This document shows positions 24,139-32,980 of a stretch of 64,000 nt of DNA, one piece after another. Position numbers and translations under genes: made by a program. The notes under the pieces were generated by a model. It had not been told where the DNA came from. It did not search any database and worked only from the letters and a program-made list of their open reading frames with translations. Source of the DNA: Gammaproteobacteria bacterium (lineage in GTDB: Bacteria > Pseudomonadota > Gammaproteobacteria > Burkholderiales > Nitrosomonadaceae); contig CP054180.1 in NCBI GenBank assembly GCA_015709635.1, positions 3,100,001 through 3,164,000 of the forward strand, written 5' to 3'. How positions within the stretch are numbered: position 1 is the stretch's first letter; each line of letters begins with the position of its first letter.

Positions 24139-25296
24139 TCAATCGGCTTGTCTTCTCAAGAAAGCTGGTATATCCATCGGATCCACACCGGATTGACGCA
24201 TCGCGGCCACGGTGGCGTTGCCTCTTCTGCCTGTGCGGATGACAGCAGGTTCTTCAGCGGAAAAAACGGAATCCCGGTCGTCTGTGCCGGTACGCGTATG
24301 CACCACGGTTAACGGAGAATTCTGATTTTGGTTCTGGCCGACCATGCTGCCAAGACCGGTTGCGACCATGGTAACGCGCAGATTATCGGTCATATTTTCA
24401 TCGATGACGGTACCGACAATAATCGTGGCATCTTCAGCGGTCAGATCTTTAATGGTGTTCATCACTTCATGCACTTCGCGCATTTTCAGCGACGAGCTGG
24501 CGGTAATATTCACCAGAATGCCACGCGCTCCGGCCAAGGAGATATCCTCGAGCAGCGGGCTTGATACCGCACGTTCCGCCGCAACCCGGGCGCGATCGAC
24601 ACCCATGGCAATGGCCGAGCCCATCATCGCCATGCCCATTTCCGACATGACCGTTCTGACGTCGGCAAAATCGACGTTGACCAAGCCGGGGCAATTGATC
24701 ACTTCGGCGATACCGGCTACCGCGCCGTACAGCACGTCGTTGGCGGCTTTGAATGCATCCAGCATGGAAATATCGTTACCCAGGACCATCATGAGCTTGT
24801 CGTTCGGGATCACGATCAGCGAATCCACATGCTGCGACAGCGCTTCCATCCCTGCCTTTGCAGCCGCCAAGCGTTTGCCTTCAAAAGCGAAGGGCTTGCT
24901 GACGACAGCCACGGTTAAAATGCCCATTTCCTTGGCCACTTGAGCCACCACCGGCGCCGCACCGGTGCCGGTACCGCCACCCATGCCGGCGGTGATAAAC
25001 AACATATCCGCGCCTTGAATCAATTCGGCGATGCGGTCACGATCTTCCAGCGCGGCTTCGCGGCCGATTTCCGGATTTGCTCCGGCGCCCAGCCCTTTGG
25101 TAATACCCGTACCCAGTTGCAGTACCGTTGGCGCTTTATTGCTTTTCAATGCCTGGGCATCAGTGTTCATACTGATGAACTCAACGCCTTGCATGCCGTT
25201 CTGGATCATATGATCCACCGCATTGCTGCCGCACCCACCAACACCGACAACTTTGATGACTGCTTCTTGAGTTTCGTTATTCATGATTTCGAACAT
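24139..25296 (-). CDS. ftsZ: Cell division protein FtsZ
   Basis: Protein of 385 aa. Tubulin-like GTPase that forms the Z-ring. The nucleotide loop GVGGCGSNAVDHM (18-30), the tubulin signature GGGTGTG (106-112), the T7-loop region NVDFADVRTVM and the C-terminal FtsA/ZipA-binding peptide DPMDIPAFLRRQAD are intact. An AGGAGAAAC ribosome site precedes the ATG; a second ATG four codons in (MNNETQ) is possible. Last gene of the dcw cluster, 67 bp after ftsA. Confidence 0.98.
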   Translation of the reverse strand: MFEIMNNETQEAVIKVVGVGGCGSNAVDHMIQNGMQGVEFISMNTDAQALKSNKAPTVLQLGTGITKGLGAGANPEIGREAALEDRDRIAELIQGADMLFITAGMGGGTGTGAAPVVAQVAKEMGILTVAVVSKPFAFEGKRLAAAKAGMEALSQHVDSLIVIPNDKLMMVLGNDISMLDAFKAANDVLYGAVAGIAEVINCPGLVNVDFADVRTVMSEMGMAMMGSAIAMGVDRARVAAERAVSSPLLEDISLAGARGILVNITASSSLKMREVHEVMNTIKDLTAEDATIIVGTVIDENMTDNLRVTMVATGLGSMVGQNQNQNSPLTVVHTRTGTDDRDSVFSAEEPAVIRTGRRGNATVAAMRQSGVDPMDIPAFLRRQAD

Positions 25297-25363
25297 AGTG
25301 TTTCTCCTTTAGTACATTGAAATTAAAGCCGCTTGACTGCTATACCACCCGTGAAATTCCGCA

Positions 25364-26605
25364 TTAAAAATTTCTTTGGAACCACCCCTTCATTCTGGAG
25401 AAAATCTGCTTGGCAGAGCCTCCTTGTAATCTTGAACCATGTTGATGCTGCATTTGTTCGATACCGGCCAGAATCAAGCCGATCCCCGTCGAATAACGCG
25501 GCGTATGGATCACGTCTTTCAAATTGCCGTGATAATTGGGCAAGCCCAACCGCACCGGCATGTGAAAGATTTCCTCGCCCAATTCCACCATGCCGCGTAA
25601 CGAAGCCGATCCGCCGGTAATCACGATGCCCGATGACAGCAATTCTTCAAACCCGCTGCGGCGCAATTCGGCTTGCACCATGCAATAGAGCTCCTCGGCG
25701 CGAGGCTCGATCACTTCCGCCAGGGTTTGCTTGGAAAGCTGGCGCGAACCGCGGTTACCGACATCCGGCACTTCCACCATTTCATGGGTATCGGTGAGAC
25801 TCCGCAAGGCACAACCGTAGCGGCACTTGATGTCTTCCGCGCTCTTGGTCGGCGTGCGTAACGCCATCGCAATGTCGTTGGTGATTTGGTCTCCCGCGAT
25901 CGGAATCACCGCGGTATGGCGGATGGCGCCATGAGTGAACACCGCGATATCCGTCGTTCCGCCGCCGATATCCACCAAGCAGACACCTAAATCCTTCTCA
26001 TCCTCGGACAGCACCGCCATCGCCGAAGCCAACGGTTGCAGTATCAGATCGCGGACTTCCAGACCGCAGCGATGCACGCACTTGACGATATTCTGCGCGG
26101 CCGAAACGGCGCCCGTGACAATGTGCACTTTCACTTCCAGCCGTATACCGCTCATGCCTACCGGTTCGCGCACATCCTCCTGGCCGTCGATGATGAATTC
26201 CTGATTCAAAATATGCAGAATCTGCTGATCGGCGGGTATATTCACCGCTTTTGCCGCTTCCATCACACGCTCGACGTCTTTTTCGGTAACTTCCTTGTCT
26301 TTGATGGGTACCATGCCGTCGGAATTGAAACCTTTGATATGGCTGCCGGCTATTCCGGTGTACACCTCATGAATCTTGCAATCCGCCATCAGCTCCGCTT
26401 CTTCCAATGCACGCTGAATGGCATTCACCGTCGTCTCGATATTCGCCACCACGCCTTTCTTCAATCCGCGCGAAGGATGGCTGCCCAAGCCAATCACCTC
26501 AAAACCGCCGCCATCCGGGATGACCTCTGCGACAATGGCGACAATTTTTGATGTGCCAATATCGAGACCGACAACCAGATTTCTATTTTCTCGAGCTTTA
26601 TTCAT
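25364..26605 (-). CDS. ftsA: Cell division protein FtsA
   Basis: Protein of 413 aa, actin-like ATPase that tethers FtsZ to the membrane. Motifs: VGLDIGTSKIVAIVAEV (phosphate-1), LVDIGGGTTDIAVFTHG (phosphate-2) and ITGGSASLRGMVELGEEIF (adenosine). The C-terminal amphipathic membrane-binding helix is AKQIFSRMKGWFQRNF. It lies 20 bp after ftsQ and before ftsZ. Confidence 0.98.
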   Translation of the reverse strand: MNKARENRNLVVGLDIGTSKIVAIVAEVIPDGGGFEVIGLGSHPSRGLKKGVVANIETTVNAIQRALEEAELMADCKIHEVYTGIAGSHIKGFNSDGMVPIKDKEVTEKDVERVMEAAKAVNIPADQQILHILNQEFIIDGQEDVREPVGMSGIRLEVKVHIVTGAVSAAQNIVKCVHRCGLEVRDLILQPLASAMAVLSEDEKDLGVCLVDIGGGTTDIAVFTHGAIRHTAVIPIAGDQITNDIAMALRTPTKSAEDIKCRYGCALRSLTDTHEMVEVPDVGNRGSRQLSKQTLAEVIEPRAEELYCMVQAELRRSGFEELLSSGIVITGGSASLRGMVELGEEIFHMPVRLGLPNYHGNLKDVIHTPRYSTGIGLILAGIEQMQHQHGSRLQGGSAKQIFSRMKGWFQRNF

Positions 26606-26625
26606 CTAATCCCATCTCCATGGTC

Positions 26626-27402
26626 TTACGTTTCTCTCCTCGCGCCGGATTTACGGGGTGCTTGTTGCGTTACTTCGGGCATGCGGATGGCAAAACCGTT
26701 GGGATAGCGCAAATCGACATAGGCCAATGGCGCTTGCTGACTTAGCCGCGCAATACTGTGGTTATAAACCAAAACATAACGAGCCAGCCGCTCCTCAATC
26801 TCATTCCGTCCCAGTTCCAGCACTGTTCCGGTGTTGAGCTGAATACGCCAAGCGTAGCGCGCGGTCAGGCTTATTTCCGCGATTCGCTGTTGCAATGGCG
26901 CCAAAATCTGATTGAAGCGCCGGAATTGCTGCGCCACTTCGTGCGCGCTGGCTTCATTCGGCCCGGTAAACACCGGCAGCTCGGTATCCGCAGTTACCCG
27001 GAACACCTCGCCGTAGGTATTCACCAGTGCATGACTACCCCAGTAGGCCAATGCCTGATGCTCTTCAAGTGTCACGTTCAACCCGTGCGGCCATTCTCTT
27101 TTCACCCTCGCTTCCCGCACCCACGGTAATTTTACAAAAGCTTCGCGCACTTCAGTAAGATTTACCGAAATAAAATTTCCTTCGATTTCATTTCTCACCA
27201 GTTGCTCGATTTGATCGCGCGTCACATGTTCCAGCCCGGCTTTGTTTTTTTTCGCACCTTGAACGACTTGCACATTAATTTCCTTGATCGGAAACAATGG
27301 CGGCTGGATCAGCTGCAGGCTGATGGCGTATAAAACCGCCAGCGCCACCGCAGTGAGCAATGTTCCGGACAACAGATTCAAGGCGTGATGGTTATTCCAC
27401 AT
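26626..27402 (-). CDS. ftsQ: Cell division protein FtsQ
   Basis: Protein of 258 aa. A short cytoplasmic N-terminus, one membrane segment (LLSGTLLTAVALAVLYAISL), a POTRA domain beginning at IKEINVQ and containing VNLTEVREAFVKLPWVREARVKREWPHGL, and an FtsQ domain to about residue 240 (VDLRYPNGFAIRMPE). It links FtsL/FtsB and the septal synthase in the divisome. The start overlaps the end of ddl by 11 bp. Confidence 0.97.
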   Translation of the reverse strand: MWNNHHALNLLSGTLLTAVALAVLYAISLQLIQPPLFPIKEINVQVVQGAKKNKAGLEHVTRDQIEQLVRNEIEGNFISVNLTEVREAFVKLPWVREARVKREWPHGLNVTLEEHQALAYWGSHALVNTYGEVFRVTADTELPVFTGPNEASAHEVAQQFRRFNQILAPLQQRIAEISLTARYAWRIQLNTGTVLELGRNEIEERLARYVLVYNHSIARLSQQAPLAYVDLRYPNGFAIRMPEVTQQAPRKSGARRET

Positions 27403-28309
27403 GAGCCAAATCCAATATTTTCAAAACCAGATCGTCAAACGAAATCCCTGCCGCTCTGGCCGCCATCGGCACCAAACTGTGGCCGGTCATGCCGGGCGAA
27501 GTATTCGCTTCGAGAAAGTAAAATTGATTGGTTGAACTCAAGATCAAATCAACCCTTCCCCAGCCCTGACAGCCCAGCACCTGGTACGCTTTTACTGCTT
27601 GTTTCTGGATCGCCGCTTCCAATTCCGCCGGCAAACCGCTCGGGCAAAAGTATTGCGTTTCATTGGAAAAATACTTGGCTTGATAATCGTAAAGCTCACC
27701 GGCAATTTCGATTCGCACTACCGGTAGTGGCGTTTCACCCAGAATCGCCACGGTCAATTCCTTACCGGCGATGAATTCTTCCGCCAGCACCAAGGCATCA
27801 TGCCGGGCAGCCAGCCGGTATGCTTCTGCCAGATCCTCGACGCGCTTCACTTTGGTCAAGCCGATCGTCGAACCTTCGCGCGCCGGTTTGACGATCAACG
27901 GCAACCCCAGTGTCTCAGCAATCTGCTGCCAATCACTGTCAGCATGCAGCAAGGCATAGCGTGGCGACAGAATATCCACGGATTGCCAGATCAATTTGGT
28001 GCGCCATTTGTCCATCGCCAGCGCACTGGCCATGACACCGCTGCCGGTATACGGCAATCCCATCAATTCCAGCGCACCCTGAATCGTGCCATCCTCACCG
28101 AAACGTCCGTGCAATGCGATAAAGACCCGGTCAAAACCTTGCTGCTGCAGCTTTTCCATCGCTTGCTGCGCCGGATCGAAGGGATGTGCATCGACACCGC
28201 AACGCAGTAACGCATCCAGCACAGCCTGCCCGCTTTGCAGCGATATTTCCCGTTCGGCGGAACGGCCACCCATTAGCACGGCTACTTTGCCAACGTTATG
28301 CACTGTCAC
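27392..28309 (-). CDS. ddl: D-alanine-D-alanine ligase
   Basis: Protein of 305 aa, the compact DdlB length. It joins two D-Ala before MurF. ATP-grasp signatures: VLMGGRSAEREISLQSG, HGRFGEDGTIQGALELMGLPYTGSG, KPAREGSTIGL, and GWGRVDLI...NTSPGMTGHSLVP. The GTG start at 28309 shares one base with the murB stop (TAGTG), so translation is coupled. Confidence 0.97.
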   Translation of the reverse strand: MTVHNVGKVAVLMGGRSAEREISLQSGQAVLDALLRCGVDAHPFDPAQQAMEKLQQQGFDRVFIALHGRFGEDGTIQGALELMGLPYTGSGVMASALAMDKWRTKLIWQSVDILSPRYALLHADSDWQQIAETLGLPLIVKPAREGSTIGLTKVKRVEDLAEAYRLAARHDALVLAEEFIAGKELTVAILGETPLPVVRIEIAGELYDYQAKYFSNETQYFCPSGLPAELEAAIQKQAVKAYQVLGCQGWGRVDLILSSTNQFYFLEANTSPGMTGHSLVPMAARAAGISFDDLVLKILDLAHVE

Positions 28310-29265
28310 TACGTCAATCTCCTGGCGTCACCAATGATCCGGATTTCCGGAACCAGCCCGATACCCGTTGCTTTCTTCACTCTGCTTTGCACCATCATGA
28401 TCAAAGCCTCGATATCCGCCGCGCTGGCATTACCGGTATTGACGATGAAATTGGCATGCTTGGGCGACACCATGGCGCCGCCGATAGGGCATCCCTTCAA
28501 ACCGCAGGCTTCGATCAGGCGCGCCGCATAATCTCCCGGCGGATTGCGGAATACCGAACCGGCGTTCGGCTGATTGAGCGGCTGGCTGGCCACCCGTTGC
28601 GCCAGCAATTGCTTGATCCGCTCCCGCGACTGCACCGGATCGCCCGGAGGCAATCGCAAATACCCGCCAGCAAACCATTCCGTCTCGATCGCTCCGGCTG
28701 GTCCGGTTTGCCGTTGCACACTGCGATAGCCGATCGCGTATTCGCTTGGCTGGCGCATCATGATTTGTCCGCGGCGGTTGATGATCTGCACTTGTTCCAC
28801 GATTTCCCAAGTTTCCGAGCCGTAGCATCCGGCATTCATGGCCAGCGCACCGCCGACCGTACCCGGTATCCCGGCCAGGAACTCCGCACCGGCGAGCTGG
28901 TGCTTGGCGGCAAAGCGCGCCACCTTGGCGCAAGCTACCCCGGCGCCCGCATAAATCAATCCGCCGGATGGGTTCTGCTCGATCAAGCGCACATCATTCA
29001 AGCGCGCATGCAGCGCCACGGCAGTGCCGCGCAAACCGCCGTCTCTAACCAGCAAATTGCTGCCCAAGCCGATGACATGAATCACTTCGCACGGCGATTG
29101 CCGCAGGAAATCCGCCAAATCATCCAGATCCGCCGGCACATAATAACGATCAGCGCAACCGCCGGCACGCCAGGAAACATGCTTGCTCATCGGCTCATTC
29201 ATGCGCATTTCTCCCCGCAGCGCAGCGATATCAATCTTATCGCTTGTCTGGTCCGTAACCGGCAT
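28309..29265 (-). CDS. murB: UDP-N-acetylenolpyruvoylglucosamine reductase
   Basis: Protein of 318 aa from the ATG at 29265, chosen because AGGA sits 5 bp before it; a GTG 33 bases upstream (29298) has its only SD-like bases touching the codon. MurB is the FAD enzyme that makes UDP-MurNAc from the MurA product. Motifs: VSWRAGGCADRYYVP, VIGLGSNLLVRDGG, GIPGTVGGALAMNAGCYG, and NAGSVFRNPPGDYAARLIEACGLKG. It sits between murC and ddl. Confidence 0.96.
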   Translation of the reverse strand: MPVTDQTSDKIDIAALRGEMRMNEPMSKHVSWRAGGCADRYYVPADLDDLADFLRQSPCEVIHVIGLGSNLLVRDGGLRGTAVALHARLNDVRLIEQNPSGGLIYAGAGVACAKVARFAAKHQLAGAEFLAGIPGTVGGALAMNAGCYGSETWEIVEQVQIINRRGQIMMRQPSEYAIGYRSVQRQTGPAGAIETEWFAGGYLRLPPGDPVQSRERIKQLLAQRVASQPLNQPNAGSVFRNPPGDYAARLIEACGLKGCPIGGAMVSPKHANFIVNTGNASAADIEALIMMVQSRVKKATGIGLVPEIRIIGDARRLT

Positions 29266-29311
29266 GGTTGTCCTCGTATTTTGCAGCAACGCAATCACTT
29301 CCCATCAACCC

Positions 29312-30739
29312 TCAACACTCATAACCGTTCACAACGGTCAACTTGTTATTCATCTGCGCAATGTGCGGCGCCACTCTGGCCACCGAACCCGCGCCCATCA
29401 CCAGCACCACATCGCCATCCTGCACGATATTCAGGATCGCAACCGGCAAATCATCCACTTCCTCGATATAAATCGGCTCCACCTTGCCCTGCACCCGGAT
29501 CGCACGCGCCAACGATTTGCTGTCCGCCGCAACGATGGGTTCTTCACCAGCCGGATAAACCTCGGTAAGCAACAGCACGTCGGCGTGTGACAAAACCCGG
29601 GCAAAATCCTCGAATACATCCCGCGTGCGCGTGTAACGATGCGGCTGAAAAACCACCACCAGGCGGCGGCCTGGAAATGCGCCGCGCGCCGCTTTGATCG
29701 TGGCTTCCATTTCCGCCGGATGGTGGCCGTAATCGTCGACCAAAGTAAAACTTTTCTGCGCCGACAAACGGATGTCGCCGTACTGCTGGAAACGCCGCTC
29801 GACACCCTTGAATTCCGACAATGCTTTGACAATGGCGCTATCCGGCACGCCGATCTCATTAGCGACGGCAATGGCCGCCAGCGCATTCTGGATATTATGC
29901 AAACCGGGAATATTCAGCGTGATCCCGAGTTTGCGGGCGGAGCCGTTGACACCGACAATCGCGGTAAATTTCATGCGGTGATGCTCTTGCCGGATGTCAA
30001 CGGCGCGCACTTGCGCCTCCTCGGATAAGCCGTACGTCGTGATCGGTTTGGTAATCGCCGGCATGACTTCGCGGATATTGGCGTCATCCAGACAAACCAC
30101 CGCCATACCGTAAAAAGGCAAGTGCTGCACGAAATCGACGAAGGTTTGCTTTAACCGGCTGAAGTCGTGACCGTAAGTTTCCATATGATCCGCGTCGATA
30201 TTGGTCACCACCGCCAACACCGGTTGCAAATACAAAAATGACGCATCCGATTCATCCGCTTCGACCACGATGAACTCGCCGCTGCCCAGCTTGGCATGAC
30301 AACCCGCCGCCTCCAGTTTTCCACCGATGACGAACGTCGGATCCATATCCGCCGCCGCCAAAATGCTCGCGATCAAGCTGGTGGTCGTGGTTTTGCCGTG
30401 CGTGCCGGCAATCGCGATACCGCTGCGCAGCCGCAGCAGCTCCGCCAGCATCATGGCGCGCGGCACGACGGGAATATTTCTGTTTTTGGCGGCGATCACT
30501 TCCGGGTTGTCCGGTTTCACGGCAGTCGAGGTAACCACCACATCCGCCCCTACAATCTGCTCTCCGTCATGCCCGGCATAAACCTTGATTCCAAGCTTGG
30601 CAAGGCGTTGCGTCACCGGGTTATCCATCAAATCGGAGCCGCTGACTTGATAACCCAGATTGACGAAAACTTCGGCGATACCGCTCATGCCCGCACCACC
30701 GATGCCAACGAAATGAATATGTTTGACTTTATGCTTCAT
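29312..30739 (-). CDS. murC: UDP-N-acetylmuramate-L-alanine ligase
   Basis: Protein of 475 aa from the ATG at 30739, which has GGAG six bases before it and gives the family N-terminus MKHKVKHIHFVGIGGAGMSGIAEV. An in-frame GTG at 30751 lies inside that ribosome site. MurC adds L-Ala to UDP-MurNAc. Mur-ligase motifs: GTHGKTTTTSLIA, VVEADESDASFL, NIDADHMETYG, DDYGHHPAEM and FQPHRYTRT. The start overlaps murG by 11 bp. Confidence 0.97.
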   Translation of the reverse strand: MKHKVKHIHFVGIGGAGMSGIAEVFVNLGYQVSGSDLMDNPVTQRLAKLGIKVYAGHDGEQIVGADVVVTSTAVKPDNPEVIAAKNRNIPVVPRAMMLAELLRLRSGIAIAGTHGKTTTTSLIASILAAADMDPTFVIGGKLEAAGCHAKLGSGEFIVVEADESDASFLYLQPVLAVVTNIDADHMETYGHDFSRLKQTFVDFVQHLPFYGMAVVCLDDANIREVMPAITKPITTYGLSEEAQVRAVDIRQEHHRMKFTAIVGVNGSARKLGITLNIPGLHNIQNALAAIAVANEIGVPDSAIVKALSEFKGVERRFQQYGDIRLSAQKSFTLVDDYGHHPAEMEATIKAARGAFPGRRLVVVFQPHRYTRTRDVFEDFARVLSHADVLLLTEVYPAGEEPIVAADSKSLARAIRVQGKVEPIYIEEVDDLPVAILNIVQDGDVVLVMGAGSVARVAPHIAQMNNKLTVVNGYEC

Positions 30740-31820
30740 GCAGCGCTCCACTCAATTCGATACAGGCTTCAGCCACGATTCTGGTGGCTTCCGGTTTTGC
30801 CTGGCTGCGCGCGGCCATGGCCATACTCAGCAATTTTTCACGGGTTAAATCCGTCAGCAAATCCGCCAGCTTTTGCGCAGTCAGCTCGCGTTGCGGCAGC
30901 AATAGGGCAGCGCCGTGCTGAGCAAGAAATTGCGCATTACCGGTTTGATGATCGTCGACGGCGTGCGGATACGGCACCAGGATGCTGGCAACCCCGGCCG
31001 CGCTTAATTCCGCGACGGTTAGCGCACCGGCGCGGCAGATCACCAAGTCGCAATCCGTGTAGCGTTTGGCCATGTCGTCGATAAATGCGATCACTTCACC
31101 GCCCAGTTGCAATTCTTCATACGCCTTTTTTACCGACTCCCAATGCGCCGTGCCTGCTTGGTGTATAACCAAGGGGCGCGCATTCTCCGGTATCAATTTA
31201 AGCGCTTGCGGCACCACGGTATTCAAGATTTGCGCACCGAGACTGCCGCCCACCACGAGTAATTTCAATGAGCCTTGCCGTCCTTGGAAGCGTTTTTCCG
31301 GCAGCTCAATTTGCGCAATCTCAGCACGTACCGGATTACCCGAACATACCGTTGTTTGCGGATTACCGCGAATGGCATCCGGAAAGCCGAGAAAAATCTT
31401 ATCCGCCAGTTTCGCCAGAATTTTATTGGTCAACCCGGCAACCGAGTTCTGTTCGTGAATCACCAGCGGCTTATTCAGCAGCGATGCCATCATGCCGCCG
31501 GGAAAAGCCGGATAACCGCCCATACCTAGCACCACATCCGGCTGCACGCGCTGAATGATGCGCAGGCTCTGCCAGAATGCCTTGAGTAATCGCACCGGCA
31601 ACATCAACCAGGTCACCAGCCGTTTGCCGCGCAATCCGGAAAAACGGATCACTTCGGTTGTATAGCCGTGTTGCGGCACCAGCTTTAATTCCATGCCGGC
31701 CTCGGTTCCCAGCCAAACCACGTGCCAGCCGGCCTGTCTGAGATAATCGGCCACCGCCAATCCCGGAAACACATGCCCGCCGGTACCGCCTGCCATGATC
31801 AAAATCGTAGGCGCGCTCAT
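30729..31820 (-). CDS. murG: UDP-GlcNAc:undecaprenyl-pyrophosphoryl-MurNAc-pentapeptide GlcNAc transferase
   Basis: Protein of 363 aa from the ATG at 31820; this start gives MSAPTILIMAGGTGGHVFPGLAVA and overlaps the ftsW stop by 4 bp, while the longer open frame upstream is not homologous. MurG makes lipid II on the inner membrane face. GT28 motifs: GGTGGHVFP, MGGYPAFPGGM, HEQNSVAGLTNK, VVGGSLGAQILN and CRAGALTVAELSAAG. Intact. Confidence 0.97.
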   Translation of the reverse strand: MSAPTILIMAGGTGGHVFPGLAVADYLRQAGWHVVWLGTEAGMELKLVPQHGYTTEVIRFSGLRGKRLVTWLMLPVRLLKAFWQSLRIIQRVQPDVVLGMGGYPAFPGGMMASLLNKPLVIHEQNSVAGLTNKILAKLADKIFLGFPDAIRGNPQTTVCSGNPVRAEIAQIELPEKRFQGRQGSLKLLVVGGSLGAQILNTVVPQALKLIPENARPLVIHQAGTAHWESVKKAYEELQLGGEVIAFIDDMAKRYTDCDLVICRAGALTVAELSAAGVASILVPYPHAVDDHQTGNAQFLAQHGAALLLPQRELTAQKLADLLTDLTREKLLSMAMAARSQAKPEATRIVAEACIELSGALHEA

Positions 31821-32977
31821 ACGTTCAACCCCCGCAACCGCTGCCGGTTCTCCCAATCGATCCGCAGCAATACCGCCAACGCGATGCAATTCGCCGTGAT
31901 GCTGCTGCCGCCGAAACTCAGCAGCGGCAACGTCAATCCTTTAGTCGGCAACACACCCATGTTGACGCCCATATTAATCAACGCCTGCACACCGATCCAG
32001 ATACCGATGCCTTGTGCCACCAGCGCCGCAAAAGGGCTGCCCAGCTTCGCCGCCAGGCGGCCGATGACAAACGCGCGCGTGATCAGCCAGATGAACAATA
32101 CGATCACGGTCATCACACCGACAAAACCGAGCTCTTCGGCCAGCACCGAAAGCAAAAAGTCGGTGTGCGCTTCCGGCAAATAAAACAATTTCTCCACACT
32201 GCCGCCCAGACCTACGCCCAACCATTCGCCGCGCCCGAATGCAATCAATGCATGGCTCAACTGATAACCTTTGCCATACGGATCGGCCCAAGGATCCATG
32301 AAAGCAACCACGCGATTCAGCCGGTACGGCGAACTCAAAATCAGCTCGTACAAACCGAACGCCAAGATAGCGATCAGGCTGATAAATATTTTCAAACTGA
32401 CACCGCCGAGAAACAAAATCGACATCGCCAGCGCGGCCACCACGAAGAAAGCGCCGAAATCCGGTTCGAGCAGCAATAAAGCACCGACGATGGACAATAT
32501 GATCGCGATCGGCACAAACCCCTTGAAGAAAGAATTCAGATCGGCTGCCTTGCGATTGACGTAGTCGGCAGCGTACAACACCATGCAAAACTTCATGAAC
32601 TCGGACGGCTGGATATTCACCACGTACAGCGAAATCCAGCGCTGACTGCCGTTCACTTCATGGCCGATACCGGGCACCAGTACCAGCACCAGCAGCAAAA
32701 TGCTCAACATCAGCAAATAGGTCACATATTTTTGCCACAACTGCATCGGCACTTGAAAAGCGATCAATCCCAGCAGCAATCCGATACCCAGATACGCACT
32801 ATGCCGCAGTAAATAATGGCCGGCGCGGTCAGCGCCGAATTGCGCTTCGGCGATGGCGATCGAAGCGGAATAAATCATCACCAAACCGATGCTCAGCAGC
32901 AGCAACGCCGACCATACTAGCGCCTGGTCAAAATCGGCCATGATTCTTTGTTTCTGATTGCTTGCCTGATAAATCAT
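31817..32977 (-). CDS. ftsW: Lipid II polymerase FtsW (SEDS family)
   Basis: Protein of 386 aa with about ten membrane segments. FtsW polymerises septal peptidoglycan with FtsI. SEDS features: GLVMIYSASIA, a large periplasmic loop with GRGEWLGVGLGGSVEKLFYLPEAHTDF, and LPTKGLTLPLLSFGGSS at the C-terminus. The start at 32977 is 3 bp after the murD stop; MADFDQ at 32941 is a possible later start. Confidence 0.97.
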   Translation of the reverse strand: MIYQASNQKQRIMADFDQALVWSALLLLSIGLVMIYSASIAIAEAQFGADRAGHYLLRHSAYLGIGLLLGLIAFQVPMQLWQKYVTYLLMLSILLLVLVLVPGIGHEVNGSQRWISLYVVNIQPSEFMKFCMVLYAADYVNRKAADLNSFFKGFVPIAIILSIVGALLLLEPDFGAFFVVAALAMSILFLGGVSLKIFISLIAILAFGLYELILSSPYRLNRVVAFMDPWADPYGKGYQLSHALIAFGRGEWLGVGLGGSVEKLFYLPEAHTDFLLSVLAEELGFVGVMTVIVLFIWLITRAFVIGRLAAKLGSPFAALVAQGIGIWIGVQALINMGVNMGVLPTKGLTLPLLSFGGSSITANCIALAVLLRIDWENRQRLRGLNV

Positions 32978-32980
32978 CGG

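Noticed and set aside
28186..29568. A 460-codon plus-strand open frame opposite ddl, murB and murC
   Set aside because: It is antisense to three fully conserved genes, spans their junctions, and its translation (rich in R, H, P, Q) matches no protein pattern.
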